From NCBI RefSeq assembly GCF_932276165.1, contig NC_063988.1, positions 434,001 through 498,000 on the forward strand: DNA of 64,000 nucleotides. Direction: 5' to 3'. Source of the DNA: Plutella xylostella (lineage: Eukaryota > Arthropoda > Insecta > Lepidoptera > Plutellidae). The notes below the pieces were generated by a model. That model had not been told where the DNA came from and made no database searches. It saw only the letters and a program-made list of their open reading frames with translations. Of the stretch, positions 1-11,776 are shown piece by piece; positions within the stretch are counted from its first letter, which is position 1; each line of letters begins with the position of its first letter. Made by a program: the position numbers and the translations under genes.

Positions 1-1727
1 TTGTGCGTCAGTGGAGGATCAAATTGTTGCAGAATCAAAATGTTAATCATATTTAAATATGTATGGCAGATACTTATGTTTTTATGGGTCAATATTCAGG
101 ACCTTATCTCTTTATTATGTTTATTGTTAAGTCTTTTCGGATGGTATAACAAATTATAATTACTAGTGATCAGTTAGGAAGCTTTTTGCAGACACATTTA
201 CTATCATAAGTCGATTGAAAACGACCAAAGTATTCTTCTGATGACATTGCCTTGTTTCAACATTCATTTGTGTATTTTTTGTCTAATCCTATGCACGAGG
301 CACAAGTTTTTCTATCGGCACAGCCGCGGGTGGCAGTCATAGCTATAAATAGCCCAGTGGTAAAGCTATAATTAGTGATGTGCATACAAAGACAAGTTCC
401 AACACTCGCGTGGTAACTGTCGCGAGTGATTCATCATGTCTTTGTCCTGTTTACAACTTACTGTTCCTGGACTAATTATTGTTTTATAAAAGGCCTTTGT
501 GTGGCTTCAAATGTATGGACGGGAAAATCTCATTTCTTGTAAGGTTCAATACAATGTGTCCCTCGTTTTCCACCTCCAATTAGACATCATAATGTTATTA
601 TCAATGGGAAGGATTGGTCAGTATGTTTGATACTCTTTCACACAAAAACTGTAACTGTAGACAGAACATCTATTGGCCACTTTTTAGCCGGTTCTTATTT
701 TCTTAGAGGAAAACATCTTATTTTGTAGAGACGCTCGCGAGAAAAGCAGTGATAAATAATAATATTTCCTAAGATCTAGACATAACACGCCAGTCTCGCT
801 TCCACGAAACTAGTCTGCCTCTGAGTTTACTTTAAATATTATTTTCTTAATTTAATGAATACCTAGAAATATAAACTTTTCGTAAACAGAAGAAATCCAC
901 TATTAAGCCCTTTTTATAGGTATATAAATAAAAGTTCGAGCACCGTTCGGCGCGGTTGTGATGGAGTGGAACATATTATCTACTGGATGTCGTATGAGAC
1001 GACACACAGCCAAACGTTGCGCGACTCTGTATGAGGTCTCGGACGTGGATTTGAGTGGCAGCGGGCTGCCGTCACGCTGCCTGCTTTATCGCTGAGAGCG
1101 ATCTCTTACAGCCAACTTTCAGGTTCTATACATAATACAGGCTGTTGCAAAAGTGGTAAGTATATGAAGTGAACTTCAGAACGATTGAACCGCACACCAG
1201 TGCGACAATGGCCCGGGAATAGCCACCAGTAACTGTGCATGTCCTAACAATAGTCCACTGGAAGGGCTCTCTCCACTTGTGTATTTATAATCGTGTGCAT
1301 TCGCGCCACTTGCGGCGCTACGGATATAGCCGCGAGGAGATAGACCGAGGGCCTAAGAAATACACTAAGACGTTTATACGTCCAATGCTCCTTACATACA
1401 AACTCTACAGAAGAAAACGTTATTCAGAAGAGATTATAATAGAGATCTTAGTGTACCTGAAAGGGGTTTTTCATAATTATTTTTCATGGAACGCTAACGC
1501 ACATTTGTAGGTAACAAGTGTACTCGTAGTAAGTACTACAAACACAATAAAAAAAGATTTATGTTTGATACTATTTCACGGAAAAACGGCTGGGCCAATT
1601 TAAATTAAATTTGGTATAGTAATTAAAGTAAAAGTAAAATAGCATTTATTGCCAAAAACAAATGAAACCTACTACATAAAATACTTAATTCTATAGTATA
1701 AACTAAACACATAACATTTAAGTACTT
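1..1727. other. Gene-poor DNA, no supported gene
   Basis: AT-rich sequence with only short ORFs that lack recognisable domains, including a 91-codon frame at 1235-1510. CTATAAATAG lies at 343-352 next to a short GC-rich patch, and a TATA-like TATATAAATA lies near 918 just upstream of a GC-richer stretch at 935-1100. Either could be a promoter, but no exon can be proven from sequence alone. Confidence 0.4.
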
Positions 1728-1751
1728 ATAACAGGTAGTGTTGCCCAAATT

Positions 1752-1910
1752 CAGTCTTGGTCTTGCAGTCTTGGTCTTGTTCTTGCGTTTTTGCAAGACC
1801 AAGACCAAGAACAAGACCGCGTATTTTTAGCAAGACCAAGACCAAGACTGACCGTGCAAGACTTGAGCAAGAACAAGACATAGCCTGCAAGACTCTTGCG
1901 TCTTGCAGAG
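1752..1910. repeat. Left subterminal CAAGAC/GTCTTG array
   Basis: GTCTTG hexamers run first in one orientation, then CAAGAC copies in the other, with CAAGAACAAGAC variants between. The mixed orientation makes local hairpins. The array lies wholly inside the hAT-type MITE. Confidence 0.8.
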
Positions 1911-2125
1911 CGCTATTTCACTGAGTAGTTAGGTGTAACAGTTCGGTGTATAGGTAAGTACGCTTAGGAATTCTATGAGATGCAAAAAACTGTATCAAAG
2001 AAAATGAAAAACTGGACCTATTATTATATTATATTACGACTAATACCATAAACATAGCGAATAAAAAAATATCTATTAAAATCAAAAAGTAAACTTTAAT
2101 AAATAGTAATAGACTAATAGGTAAT

Positions 2126-2296
2126 TGCAAGACTTGCAAGACTCTTGCTGCAAGACCAAGACCAAGACTGGGAGCGCAAGACCAAGACCAAGACCAAGAC
2201 CAGGTGTATTGGCGCAAGACCAAGACCAAGACCAAGACCAGGTGTATTGGCGCAAGACCAAGACCAAGACTGGCTAAGTCTCGTCTTGTTCTTGCA
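2126..2296. repeat. Right subterminal CAAGAC array
   Basis: About 170 bp of mostly CAAGAC hexamers in one orientation. It includes two near-identical units in which runs of CAAGAC are followed by CAGGTGTATTGGCG, a local duplication of roughly 38 bp. The last few hexamers flip orientation just before the terminal repeat. Confidence 0.8.
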
Positions 2297-2318
2297 TTTG
2301 GGCAACACTAATAACAGG

Positions 2319-5300
2319 ACAGTAGGTAACTAGAATTAACATAAGGGTTATAATAAAATAGGTAAGTAGGTACTTCCGTTCTGGCAAATGGCATCATGCT
2401 CAGCAATGTCGACTGAAAGCTTGTATATGGGAAGCTTAAATCTTGGAGTAACTCATAGACTACTTTGTTTTCTAGAGTTTTCATTTAAAAACTCGCGGAG
2501 CTCGCGGGCTTCAGCTAGTTACATCATGGTCGCGGAGTCTTCTTGCACCATGCTGGGAGGGAGCTCTAAATTTAGACGCATAATAGAGGCAAAGTTGAGC
2601 CCATACGCTATTTTTTGTTCTAAACAGGTTCATACCGACCATCGACAATGATGGCTATTTTTAAAGTTGCTTTCGCTACCAGAATAGACTTCAAGTTTTA
2701 TTAGTTTTGTGTTGGTTGTGCTGTAGTAATATTTGTTCTATGATTCAACGTGCAACGTTTCTCTCCAGATATAACTTGACTACTGTGAGACATCGGTTTA
2801 TTATACCTACGTACGTGGAATAGTCCATCCTACATTAAGCTGTTAAATGTAACCGGTGACAAATCCTAGACGCGCTCTAGTATCTCGTGTTTGTCACAGA
2901 CACACCAAGAAGCTGTTAAATAGAAAATTCATCATTATTATTTATCATTGTTTATGTAGATAATACCACGAACAAGCTCTCAGACAATGTCAGCGGCGAT
3001 AATATTTGAACAATGTGACGAGTCGGTGACTCAACGAGCGGGTTATTTTCGGACGAATGATGGAATATTTTAATCACATGTGACATTTAGGGGATTATTT
3101 TTAGCCACTAAATTGTAATTAATGTTGTAATATATTTAGGTATTATTATAACAATGGAATCGTCCGGCAGCAGCTCGCCCGTACAAGGAATAAAATCAAG
3201 CTAAAATAAACAAACAAACGGTGCTTTCAACACACATTTTTAACCGAAACCAAAGCAAACATTTCTAAAATAGAACAACACAAAGGCCCTCTTCTATTCC
3301 TGTTCCAAAACGGTGTTCTATATTTAGGCGCCAAAAGCGCAGGCCGTGGTTTCCATTTATAGCTGAAAGTGACGGCGGGTGGTGCCTGCTATTCCTGTGC
3401 GCCTGGTACTCCGACGCAGCCGGTGCAGCACTTGTCGTGCGGGGGCACAGGGGGCACGGGGGGGGCACGGGCAGGGGGACAGGTTCACGGGAATTCGTTG
3501 TAAGGAACGTAAAAGGTTAGTTTGTTACTTGATAGGATTGGCTTTCGTGGACTGTCATGTAGATCGAAATTCGAAATAGTTTGAATTTGTACCTACAAAG
3601 TTAATTTATGTAACAAAGGTCTGAAATAAATGAATGTACTTAATTGAATTTAAAATGAACCTACGCTAATAGATTAAAATCGAAACATGTTTACTACGAT
3701 ATGGCAAATTACAATAAAAATAGGTAAATAGACAATCAAGAATTGAAGTTAAATTCTTGGACCGGTTTGCGTAGATAATAAAAGAGGAAATAAGTATCGG
3801 CGACCTCGACGGCTCACTAACATGGTAATTTTAAAAACCGTGACCGACACGAGACTAATACGTCTCGAGACGATATAAAAACTAAAAAATGCCGATAAAT
3901 ATATTGTATTTTTGTAAGAAATACATATCGTCGGCTCTAAGATATTATTCGAATGTGTGTTGAGGCAATTAACGGTACATCTTGTTCAATCCCTAATCAG
4001 TAGGTAATCACCAAGAAAGGGACCTAAAATTACTGTGTATATGCAATGTTTTCGGTGCGCAGCAGAACACAGACTCAAGACAAAACGTGATATTTATCCG
4101 CCATGTGACTGAATACATTAACCGTTCGAGACATTTCGAAACATGATGCCAGTTTTAAGTATGTATATTTAAATATTATTATGTACTTATTAGGTACCTA
4201 TCTACAAACGAAACTAATTAACTCACTGTATAATGTGGTTCGTTGTTTGTGGATGTTTGATAGTTGTTCATGTTCATTTTCTAATGAAATGTACCTTTGC
4301 AGCACTACGTAAATCTTGAGCTCTATTCAATCCTAAGCGATAAGTATATCGCTGTAACACTCGGTAGCTTTCCTCAGTTGGTATGCTGTAGCGCAACATC
4401 GGTATCGCTTGACTGGAAACTCTGAAAAGTCTGTTCTAAGTGCAATCGATTAAAATTCCACTATACAATGGCCGCATGGTGTCTGCACCAAGTATAGCCG
4501 AGGTCGTCCCATGGAGGAGCAAGTGCAGCTATTTATACAACCCGCAGTGGGCCGGATGTGATGACTATAAACATGGTATACTCAACTGAAATGCACATCA
4601 TGTCGTAAAACAATCGTTTATTTCGAATTAGACTTTTATGACACACAAGGGCACCCGCAAGCTTTGTTTCGCCTTAAAATTATATTTCCCGTGAAGGATG
4701 TTCTCCCATAACTGTCCCCTCTATTGAACTGCAATCAAGTTTAAATTGACTCTATACATTTTACATCTGTACTGGTAAAAGAAAAGGGTACTGTTCTAAG
4801 GGTTTTCCCTGAAATTATTCGAATTATATAGCACAAATACTTATTAGTTACGCCACCACGGCTCTGAAATTATTATAATAATTATGGATTAAAATAGGGT
4901 TGTGATTGCGTAACAGCGGCCCCCGCGGCATAATTGCCTCGGCCGCGTCCCCGGGTATAAATAGCACAATGACTCGGACATAAATGGACAATTTCCTATG
5001 TAGTTTTCCATAACTAGGTTATGTAACCTGCATGTCAACACAGTCGCATAATTATTGTTAACCTATAAAATGTACTTTGTCATTTATAGCCTCTACTTTA
5101 TGTTTTTTACCGCAGCGGCTTACTAGCTCACTTTTAGTAATGTTTTTCTGAAATTGTAAGCTAAAAAATAACATTATTTTATCTATGTTTGTTTGTATGG
5201 CCGTTATTTGAAGCCTGAAGGCTAAATAATATATATTTCGTAGCTCAGAAGCTTGTTTATGTGAATGAGAGATGACTTGATCGGAAAACGCATGCGACTA

Positions 5301-5411
5301 TTTATCACACTTGATGGGATTTTACCAGCCCTGTTAATGCTCAGTTATGCTAAATGACAACAATATCTATAAATACGGTGAACTGGTAATGAAATCCCGC
5401 TCGGGCCCAGG
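2319..5411. other. Gene-poor DNA with a G-rich patch
   Basis: No supported gene. A G-run patch at about 3438-3480 repeats GGGGGCAC-like units and could form a quadruplex. A palindromic repeat fragment sits at 2852-2907. TATAAATAG at 4956-4964 follows a GC-rich stretch and could be a promoter, but no downstream exon is evident. Confidence 0.4.
2852..2907. repeat. Palindromic dispersed repeat, copy 1
   Basis: GGTGACAAATCCTAG ... CTCTAGTATC ... TTGTCAC forms an imperfect palindrome. It resembles segments near 14926-15000, 15893-15965 and 37716-37790, so it appears to be one family of unknown class. Confidence 0.4.
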
Positions 5412-5532
5412 AGGGTCACTCTCTAAGGACGTAGTTTCGGAGCGCTGATGCACGAGTCACGACTCTACCTCGTTGTATTAAACGTGCTGATTGCTCAACA
5501 GCCCTCGTTCGTTAGTTTTTCGCATTGAGTAT
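5412..5532 (+). mobile_element. Short MITE family A, copy 1
   Basis: It starts AGGGTCACTCT and shares its body (GAGCCACGACTCTACCTCGT-like, then CGTTCGTTAGTTTTTCG) with copies at 11643-11776 and, inverted, 37031-37155. Its right terminus has diverged. Confidence 0.55.
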
Positions 5533-5910
5533 GAATGGTCTGGAGACGAAATCGACGGACGTTCCCCTCTGCCGGGGTAGTGGGCCAGAAAGGCCCACCG
5601 TTTTTATTAAAACTAGTTGCAGTCTCAATTTTCACTAGACCCAATCTAGTTGGCAAAGCGTTCTTTTCATTGAAAATGATTTGTTCACATACTAAAATGA
5701 CAGCTTCATTTCATAGAATATTCGGATTTCCGGATTTGTTCACAGATTTGATCGCCTTCGGTCATGGTATATTGTTATTAGCCGTTGCCTAGCAACCAAT
5801 GTCAAAAAAATGCCATAGTGATGTACCGGTATGTAGAGACCTATGTAGAAAAGAGAAAGAAAGATCGCTATGACGCTTCCCGACGAGGGTACGAGTCCGC
5901 GTTGTTCTGT

Positions 5911-5936
5911 GGTTTTTCGTCAGTATAGAGTGACCC
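5911..5936 (+). repeat. Short MITE family A, right-end fragment
   Basis: Only the right terminus is present: GTTTTTCGTCAGTATAGAG followed by TGACCCC. It matches the end of the copy at 11643-11776. Confidence 0.5.
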
Positions 5937-7288
5937 CAGCGCCCGCCGCTCACACAACGCCGCTCTGTCACTGTAAATCAATAACACAACGTGCTGCGTT
6001 CGTAAATCAATTATTTACAGCTAACCGAATTAAACGGTGTTATTATATTATAAAACTGAAGGGATGGAACTGTAATTTTAAAATATTAGAGACGAATGGT
6101 CTGAATAATAAATTGTACGTGAATTAATAATGAGCAGATGGTCTTCTTAGGGCAGTGTGTTGGTGAGAGACATTAGGGCTGAGAAAAACGATGACCCAGT
6201 TGTAGGAGGATCACTAAACTCACTGATACGTCAGTCAAGGAGGCTCCTTTCTTGTTAATAAGTGAATGCGTCCACTGGCACACGCAGCACACAACGCAAT
6301 CCTAAGCGTACCTACATACTCCTACATCATGCAGTCATCTTACATTACATAGGATATCCATGTACTCATTAACAGTAAATATAACTGTCCACATCTGTAC
6401 AAACAAATGTGGCATAAATATTATTTGAAATGTAACGAACCCAGTTGTGGAGATACACTCACGAGTAGGTACTTGTTACACTAAATAAATATGTTCTCGT
6501 TCTTTACCTGCAACAAATAAACAATTAATTAATTAAATAATAAACATTCATCTTATAACCATCTTTATGAATTAAATTACCTAAGTACGTGATATTTTCA
6601 GTTTCGTGAAAGTTACAAGACTAGTTTTTCATTTTAGTATGCAGAAAAAGTTCCGTACTTTTTTCTACACTATCTCCTGTGACTTTAATTACACATACAT
6701 AAAGTATTGTTTTTCGTCCGTAAATTATTTGTAAACACGCATGTTCAGCTGAGACATTACGGCACTGCAAACACCCTAAACTTCCGGCATCGTTTCTAAA
6801 CGCGACAACAACAACTTTTTAATTTCGACATTCAGATTTCGAACGCAAGTTCACCCGCTGCCCGCAGTCCGCGGCTCGCGCCCACGACTGTGCGCGTCAG
6901 AGGATTCTATTTTCGAATTCGTTCAATAGGATTTCCGCGTAAGTTTCGCGCGCTATTTCTGTCCGGCCAGCATCGCCGTGTTATGTGAAATCAAAAGTAA
7001 AGATGAAATTCGTTTGATATTTATTTTCTCCTCTGCGGATCGTTGTAGCCGTGGTGGTGTCACTTCAAGTAACGGATAGGATTTCTTCCCCATTGTATTT
7101 TATTTGTGACGGTATTTGGAATGTTCTTACATCTGATAATGAACAAGCAGCACTAGATAATGAACAAGCTGGACGCACACCACTGCAAGAAACGTTACAA
7201 CACTCTATCTCTTCGCCATGCAGCCACTAGCTTCTATTGGCCCTCTCCACTGGGATACACGACTACCCATGTACCCATGCTTCTTAGT
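5937..7288. other. Gene-poor DNA, no supported gene
   Basis: Mostly AT-rich with short ORFs only. A GC-richer, CpG-containing patch at about 6840-6990 could be a promoter or non-coding exon; nothing in it can be translated into a recognised domain. Confidence 0.35.
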
Positions 7289-7297
7289 CATGAAATT

Positions 7298-8054
7298 GGT
7301 TCTACCTTTTTTGGCATAAGATTTTTTTGCCTAATCTCGTATTGCATAGTAACGTTTGGTCAAAGTCTCGTTACGCCGAAAATCGTATGGCATAAATCTC
7401 GTTTAGTAAAAAGTTATTTCGCATAACATTGTTTAGCCTAATAATGGTATGGCCAAATCTTGAATAGCCTAATAATGCTATGGCATAGGTTTATACAAAG
7501 TAATAATATTCGTTTGGCTTTAACTTTGACGGAGCGTCTCCCTACATAGCGCAAACTGGTGCCTTGTATTGTTTCCGCTGTTTGGAAAACGCTCCGCTCC
7601 GCTTCGCTGCGCTCCGCTTTGGTTTTGATGAACATGTGCACCTAACACGCTCCTCCTCGCTTTGCTCGTCGTCGCACCTATTTTTAGGTTTCGATCTCAT
7701 GGGGTTTGCAATAATTATATTGGTCGTTAACTTTCGATTTTTTGATCATACAATATCGAGATTTTCGGGATGTAGGAGAAAAATACCACAATTTGTACAT
7801 TTACTACATACTTAATATATTATTTATTAAGATAACATTAGGAGAAACAAGATTATACATAGGTATAGACGAACATAAATTTGAGCAAACGAAACTTAGG
7901 TGTTTAAAGATTGTGCCTAAAGAGTTTTAGACGAAACGAGCCTTATGCCACATAAGTCTTGGCAAAGTGATGGTTCGGCCAAAAAAGTTTAGACCATACG
8001 AGTTATGCGAAATGAGTTTTGGTCAATAAAGATTATGCCAGATGAGCGGAACCC
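7298..8054. mobile_element. Unclassified DNA transposon with degenerate inverted arrays
   Basis: It is flanked by a direct repeat CATGAAATT at 7289-7297 and 8055-8063, an 8-9 bp target duplication. The ends start GGTTC / end GGAACC and are imperfect inverted repeats. Inside each end lies a 140-200 bp zone of degenerate short units of the type TTTGGCATAA, CTCGTTTAG, TATGGCCAAA, running in opposite orientation at the two ends. No transposase is encoded. An 8-9 bp duplication with G-starting ends fits MuDR/MULE, Merlin or hAT; the termini do not decide between them. Confidence 0.65.
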
Positions 8055-8229
8055 CATGAAATTAAATAGAAAAGGGAGTGACAAGCCGCGATTGTAAGTT
8101 CCAATAAGCGTCGATATCCCGATATCACGTCCGGCGCGGCCGATGCCCTTCCGGACCATATATTATCGAATTGTGTACAATGTAAACATTACGTTATTAA
8201 ACATTATTATACTTACTTGAACATGTTTA

Positions 8230-9042
8230 TACAGGGTGTTGCAAAAAGTAAAAAAGTCACGTGACCAACAAAGTTTCTATGGAAAATGAAATATTTTCTT
8301 GGCGAATTTAGAAATTCTGATTTCAGTTTCGGGCTTAGATATGTCGCAGGCAACTGGTTTAATCTCCTGTTTGATTGAACCACTAGCCCGTTCATTGGAT
8401 GGCGCTGTTCAGTTGTATGACTAGGCCGAACGTTGATTGTACAAGCGTCACAAAACGTCCAACTAGTTAGCTGACTTAAAATCAGTCAGGTGGTGAATAA
8501 AACAAATATGGCGTCTAACAGCTAACAGCTGACACAAAAAGCACCTATATTGTTAGTTTTTTGCAAATAAATTAGCTTTAAAGTGCGTTGTTTGTGTTAA
8601 AATAGTGTGACAACATGGATTTACCTATTATTACGCCGCGGGCGGATAGTTTCAAAGAAAAAAAATGGCGAAACTGGATAAGTATGAACAACAATATGAA
8701 GGAACTTTTATTGTTATTGTTTAGTTAATTTGTGAGATAAGAGCTTTGTAACATAGTCTTTTTGTTGACTCTTGTCTGGTGATGTTCACCCTAACCAGAC
8801 ATTACAAAGTTGCTATACTATATTCCATTCAACGACTTCGCTGAATGACGTTCAGTCAAGACGTCGAACGTTACAATCAACGACTTGACGAGTTGTCCTT
8901 TAGTCATACAACTGAATAGCGCCATCCAATGAACGGGCTAGTGGTTCAATCAAACAGGAGATTAAACCAGTTGCCTGCGACATATATACCATGCTGCACA
9001 TGTAGGTTTGGGCTTAGTATACCCTTTTTGCAACACCCTGTA
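8230..9042. mobile_element. Mariner-like MITE with long interrupted inverted repeats
   Basis: The 813-bp element begins TACAGGGTGTTGCAAAAA and ends with its complement, flanked by TA on both sides, as for Tc1/mariner insertions. Further in, about 85 bp are inverted copies (8337-8423 against 8911-8983), containing CGCAGGCAACTGGTTTAATC. The segments between terminus and inner repeat differ in the two arms. No transposase is present. The short frames read from both arms code the same peptide start only because the arms are inverted copies. Confidence 0.75.
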
Positions 9043-9168
9043 TATGCTTATTTTCTTTCCTTACGCATTAGACGCAGATACAGTACAATCCCTACTTTGC
9101 GAAATACATTCATGTTTATGGGAGGCTCCAAAATATACTTTTGATTTGTTTCACTGTTCTCTGAAGGG

Positions 9169-9292
9169 CTAGTACGGTGCGCATTTAAGACGTGACAAGA
9201 GTTTTGCATCGCGCTCACTCACATCGCGCAGCCTCAAGAGCGAGCGCGACGGAGAACTTTTATCATGTCTTAATAGTGCCCCGTGCTACATG
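9169..9292. mobile_element. Fold-back MITE, about 124 bp
   Basis: The left arm TAGTACGGTGCGCATTTAAG and following GTGACAAGAGTTTTGC match the complement of the right arm (TTAATAGTGCCCCGTGCTAC) with a few substitutions. The loop is rich in GCGAGCGCG. No coding capacity. Confidence 0.65.
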
Positions 9293-10774
9293 GCCTGGTC
9301 GAACTAAATATGAGTTGTTTGCATGCGCTATCTTATATGATATAGGAGTTAAGATAATAAGTTAATCGAAAATTGTTTGCATGCGTATTATATTGGATTA
9401 TGTAATGGTAGGTTTAAGTTATTAGATAAATAATATCTTCAATGTGCGTTCAAGATACGAGTTTAAGTTTAGATTAACGGGAATCCACGAATGACCATCC
9501 ACCAATTCGTATGCTTAACTTTATACCTATATACATTTTAATTACTATCCCTATAAGCACTTAAAAAACAGATTAGTAAAGACTTCGCCCATAATCATAA
9601 CAAGCTATTTGTGCACGTAAAACCGGCCGGACATAATTATCATTTCATTGAGAAAACAATTAAATTGGCACTCAAATTCTACTAAGGAATGCTCAAGTTC
9701 ATTCATATAATATCGTTGACGTTATATAACGCAACTAGTTCGCGTTCATTCATGTGTTTAATTTCATTGGTGTTATATAACGGCACTGAAATGAAAGGAG
9801 ACCGCCTTGAGGAAATGCAGCGGGTGTACGTGAGGGAATGCTTCGTTCCCCCGTGGGGTTACCACCACCGAACTTAAGCAATTAATAATCCATAAGCAGT
9901 GTCGCCCGCTTGGCCGATCTGACGTAACTTGTATGGATCGGACAAATGTTTGACAGTACATTGTGTTGTGTACGATGTATTGGACCTAACGGGTTATCAT
10001 AAATGTATGGAGGAACGGCATCGGCAATGCTGAAGAAGAAGAAGTTGTGTGAATTTCTGAACAATACTGAATGCGATGCGTCCGTTGCGTACGATTCCGA
10101 AAGGTGGAGGCTACACTTTTACGAGGTGACACAGACATGTGTTCCTCACGTGTGATAGAACCACGGAGAGATGTGTTATAAGTTTGATGTTTGTGTGTAG
10201 CCATGTAGGAGAAATAGTTTGCAGCCGTTGTATCCCAAGGGTGAATCGGAATCTGCCAATAAAACGCAATGCATGGAATACTACTAAACGACATGGAATA
10301 CTACTATACGATAGTACGGTGACGCAATGTTTACACTCTAGTGCTGAGATTAAACCATCGTAGAATACATAAGTAGTTGCGGATTTATTAACTGATAACA
10401 ATATCTCCATATCTATGAACTACCTTATTTATAGTAAGTTAAGATAATAACACTTTCAGTTAAAACTTCAATATCCAGGAACAATTACTAGGGCTTTTTT
10501 ATTTTATTATCACTCCACAGACTACAACTCTATGTCCGTGCCTTTTGTTTTTCTTTGGTTATATTCTTGTCCTGTTAAATGTACTTCAATATTGCAAGCG
10601 GCATCAGCTAGCCTTTTCCGTTTAGGAGTAATTTAGTGCTATTGTCACTTTTCATTGCTTGCGAGTGTATGAACCGTGGGATAGCGTCGAGATCCGTGAT
10701 CCAGCAGGCGCCAGCTGTTGACGGACCGTGTCACATAATGTCGCATGACACGCGTGACGGAGTGCTAATTACAT
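9293..10774. other. Gene-poor DNA, no supported gene
   Basis: Contains local near-duplications: TTGTTTGCATGCG-type motif twice at 9318-9385, and GTTATATAACG twice at 9720-9782. A GAAGAAGAAGAAG run at about 10033 may be the tail of a truncated LINE. Overlapping short ORFs on both strands at 9986-10410 have no recognisable domain. Confidence 0.35.
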
Positions 10775-10866
10775 CGCCACCGCCGCCGCCGCCACCGCCA
10801 CCGCCGCCGCCACCGCCGCCACCGCCGCCGCCACCGCCGCCACCGCCGCCGCCACCGCCGCCGCCG
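10775..10866. repeat. Trinucleotide microsatellite (CCG/CCA)n
   Basis: About 92 bp of uninterrupted CCG and CCA triplets, read as proline in one frame and alanine/valine on the other strand. No flanking coding signal supports translation. Confidence 0.9.
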
Positions 10867-10959
10867 TATAATAGAGGTCAATTCCGGAGTCAACATGCTG
10901 TAGTGTGTACAGAGAACACTGCCCACTTGTACCTATACTGAGTACGATAATATCCTGAC

Positions 10960-11155
10960 CAACGTTAAAAAAAAACCCAACTTTCAACTTTATCGTATAA
11001 CTTTTGAACACCTGAACCGATGTTCATGAAACCCTATATACGAAAACAATGCGAAAGTCGGTAGAGTCGTTTAGGAGCTACGCTACCACATACAGATGTG
11101 TAAAGATACAGAGACGTTAAACTTATAACACCCATCCATTTCCGTCGGGAGTTAA
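10960..11155. repeat. Dispersed lepidopteran-type repeat fragment
   Basis: Contains the phrases GAACACCTGAACCGATGTTC, ATGAAACCCTATA, TTTAGGAGCTACG and a terminal CGTCGGGAGTTAAAA. I know these from abundant repeats in Lepidoptera. The class (Helitron or MITE) is not decided here. Confidence 0.4.
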
Positions 11156-11642
11156 AACTAATACTCAGTAGGCAGTTGTATTTATAGCATCTGTAATCTG
11201 GGACGTGGGAGTTGCAGCTCTGTATGTCGTATGTGTTGATCTGTTGATCCTAATTACACTACTCGGATATGTAGGTTCATCATGTGTTGATGATAATAGT
11301 AGTCATACATAGATGGAGAACTAGACGGAATCAAAACAGAAAGAACAAGGTACTCAAAACAGACTTTAAAATAGTGATCAATGATCAATAGTTGGACATA
11401 TAAACTGTACTACCATTACCACTTCTTAGAGAGTAAATAAGACACAAAATTTACTAACAAAAGGCCGAGTCGAGAAACTTCTAATACGGAAAGAATCCAT
11501 TCTACACATCTAGAAACAGCACACAACAAGCACAGCGGCGGCCTAGCCGAACAAAGGTGATCTAAATATAGCACCAACCAATTACAGAACTCACCGATGA
11601 CAAACGACAATCGGCAACCGACTGTGACGAGCCGAGAGCAGG

Positions 11643-11776
11643 GGGGTCACTCTTTATTAAGAAAAATTAAGTTTCAGTGCACTGCTGCGCGAGCCACGAC
11701 TCTACCTCGTAGTATTAAATGTGCCGATTGTACGACAGCTCCCGTTCGTTCGTTTTTCGTCAGTATAGAGTAACCC
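11643..11776 (+). mobile_element. Short MITE family A, best copy
   Basis: About 134 bp. The left end GGGGTCACTCTTTAT and right end ATAGAGTAACCC are inverted repeats. Body and termini match copies at 5412-5532 and, inverted, 37031-37155, and a right-end fragment at 5911-5936. Confidence 0.65.

Larger units (their letters stand above)
1736..2310. mobile_element. hAT-type MITE with internal CAAGAC arrays
   Basis: A 575-bp element with 15-bp perfect terminal inverted repeats beginning TAGTGTTGCCCAAAT. It is flanked by the perfect 8-bp direct repeat ATAACAGG at 1728-1735 and 2311-2318. The 8-bp duplication and a TAGTG-type terminus are hallmarks of the hAT superfamily. No transposase is encoded, so the copy is non-autonomous. 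Both subterminal zones (about 1750-1910 and 2126-2296) are dense arrays of CAAGAC or its complement GTCTTG; the AT-rich middle is plain. Short ORFs read through the arrays give low-complexity peptides and are not genes. Confidence 0.85.

Noticed and set aside
1235..1510. 91-codon ORF as a gene
   Set aside because: No recognisable domain, no splice or poly(A) context, and length expected by chance in 64 kb.
1752..2296. CAAGAC arrays as a CRISPR-like or coding repeat
   Set aside because: The units are contiguous hexamers without spacers, lie inside a transposon with TIRs and a target duplication, and give only low-complexity peptides.
8213..9144. Two genes with the same N-terminal peptide
   Set aside because: The shared peptide comes from the inverted arms of a MITE.
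10636..10941. ORF with long polyproline run
   Set aside because: It is created by the CCG/CCA microsatellite; both strands are open across it for the same reason.
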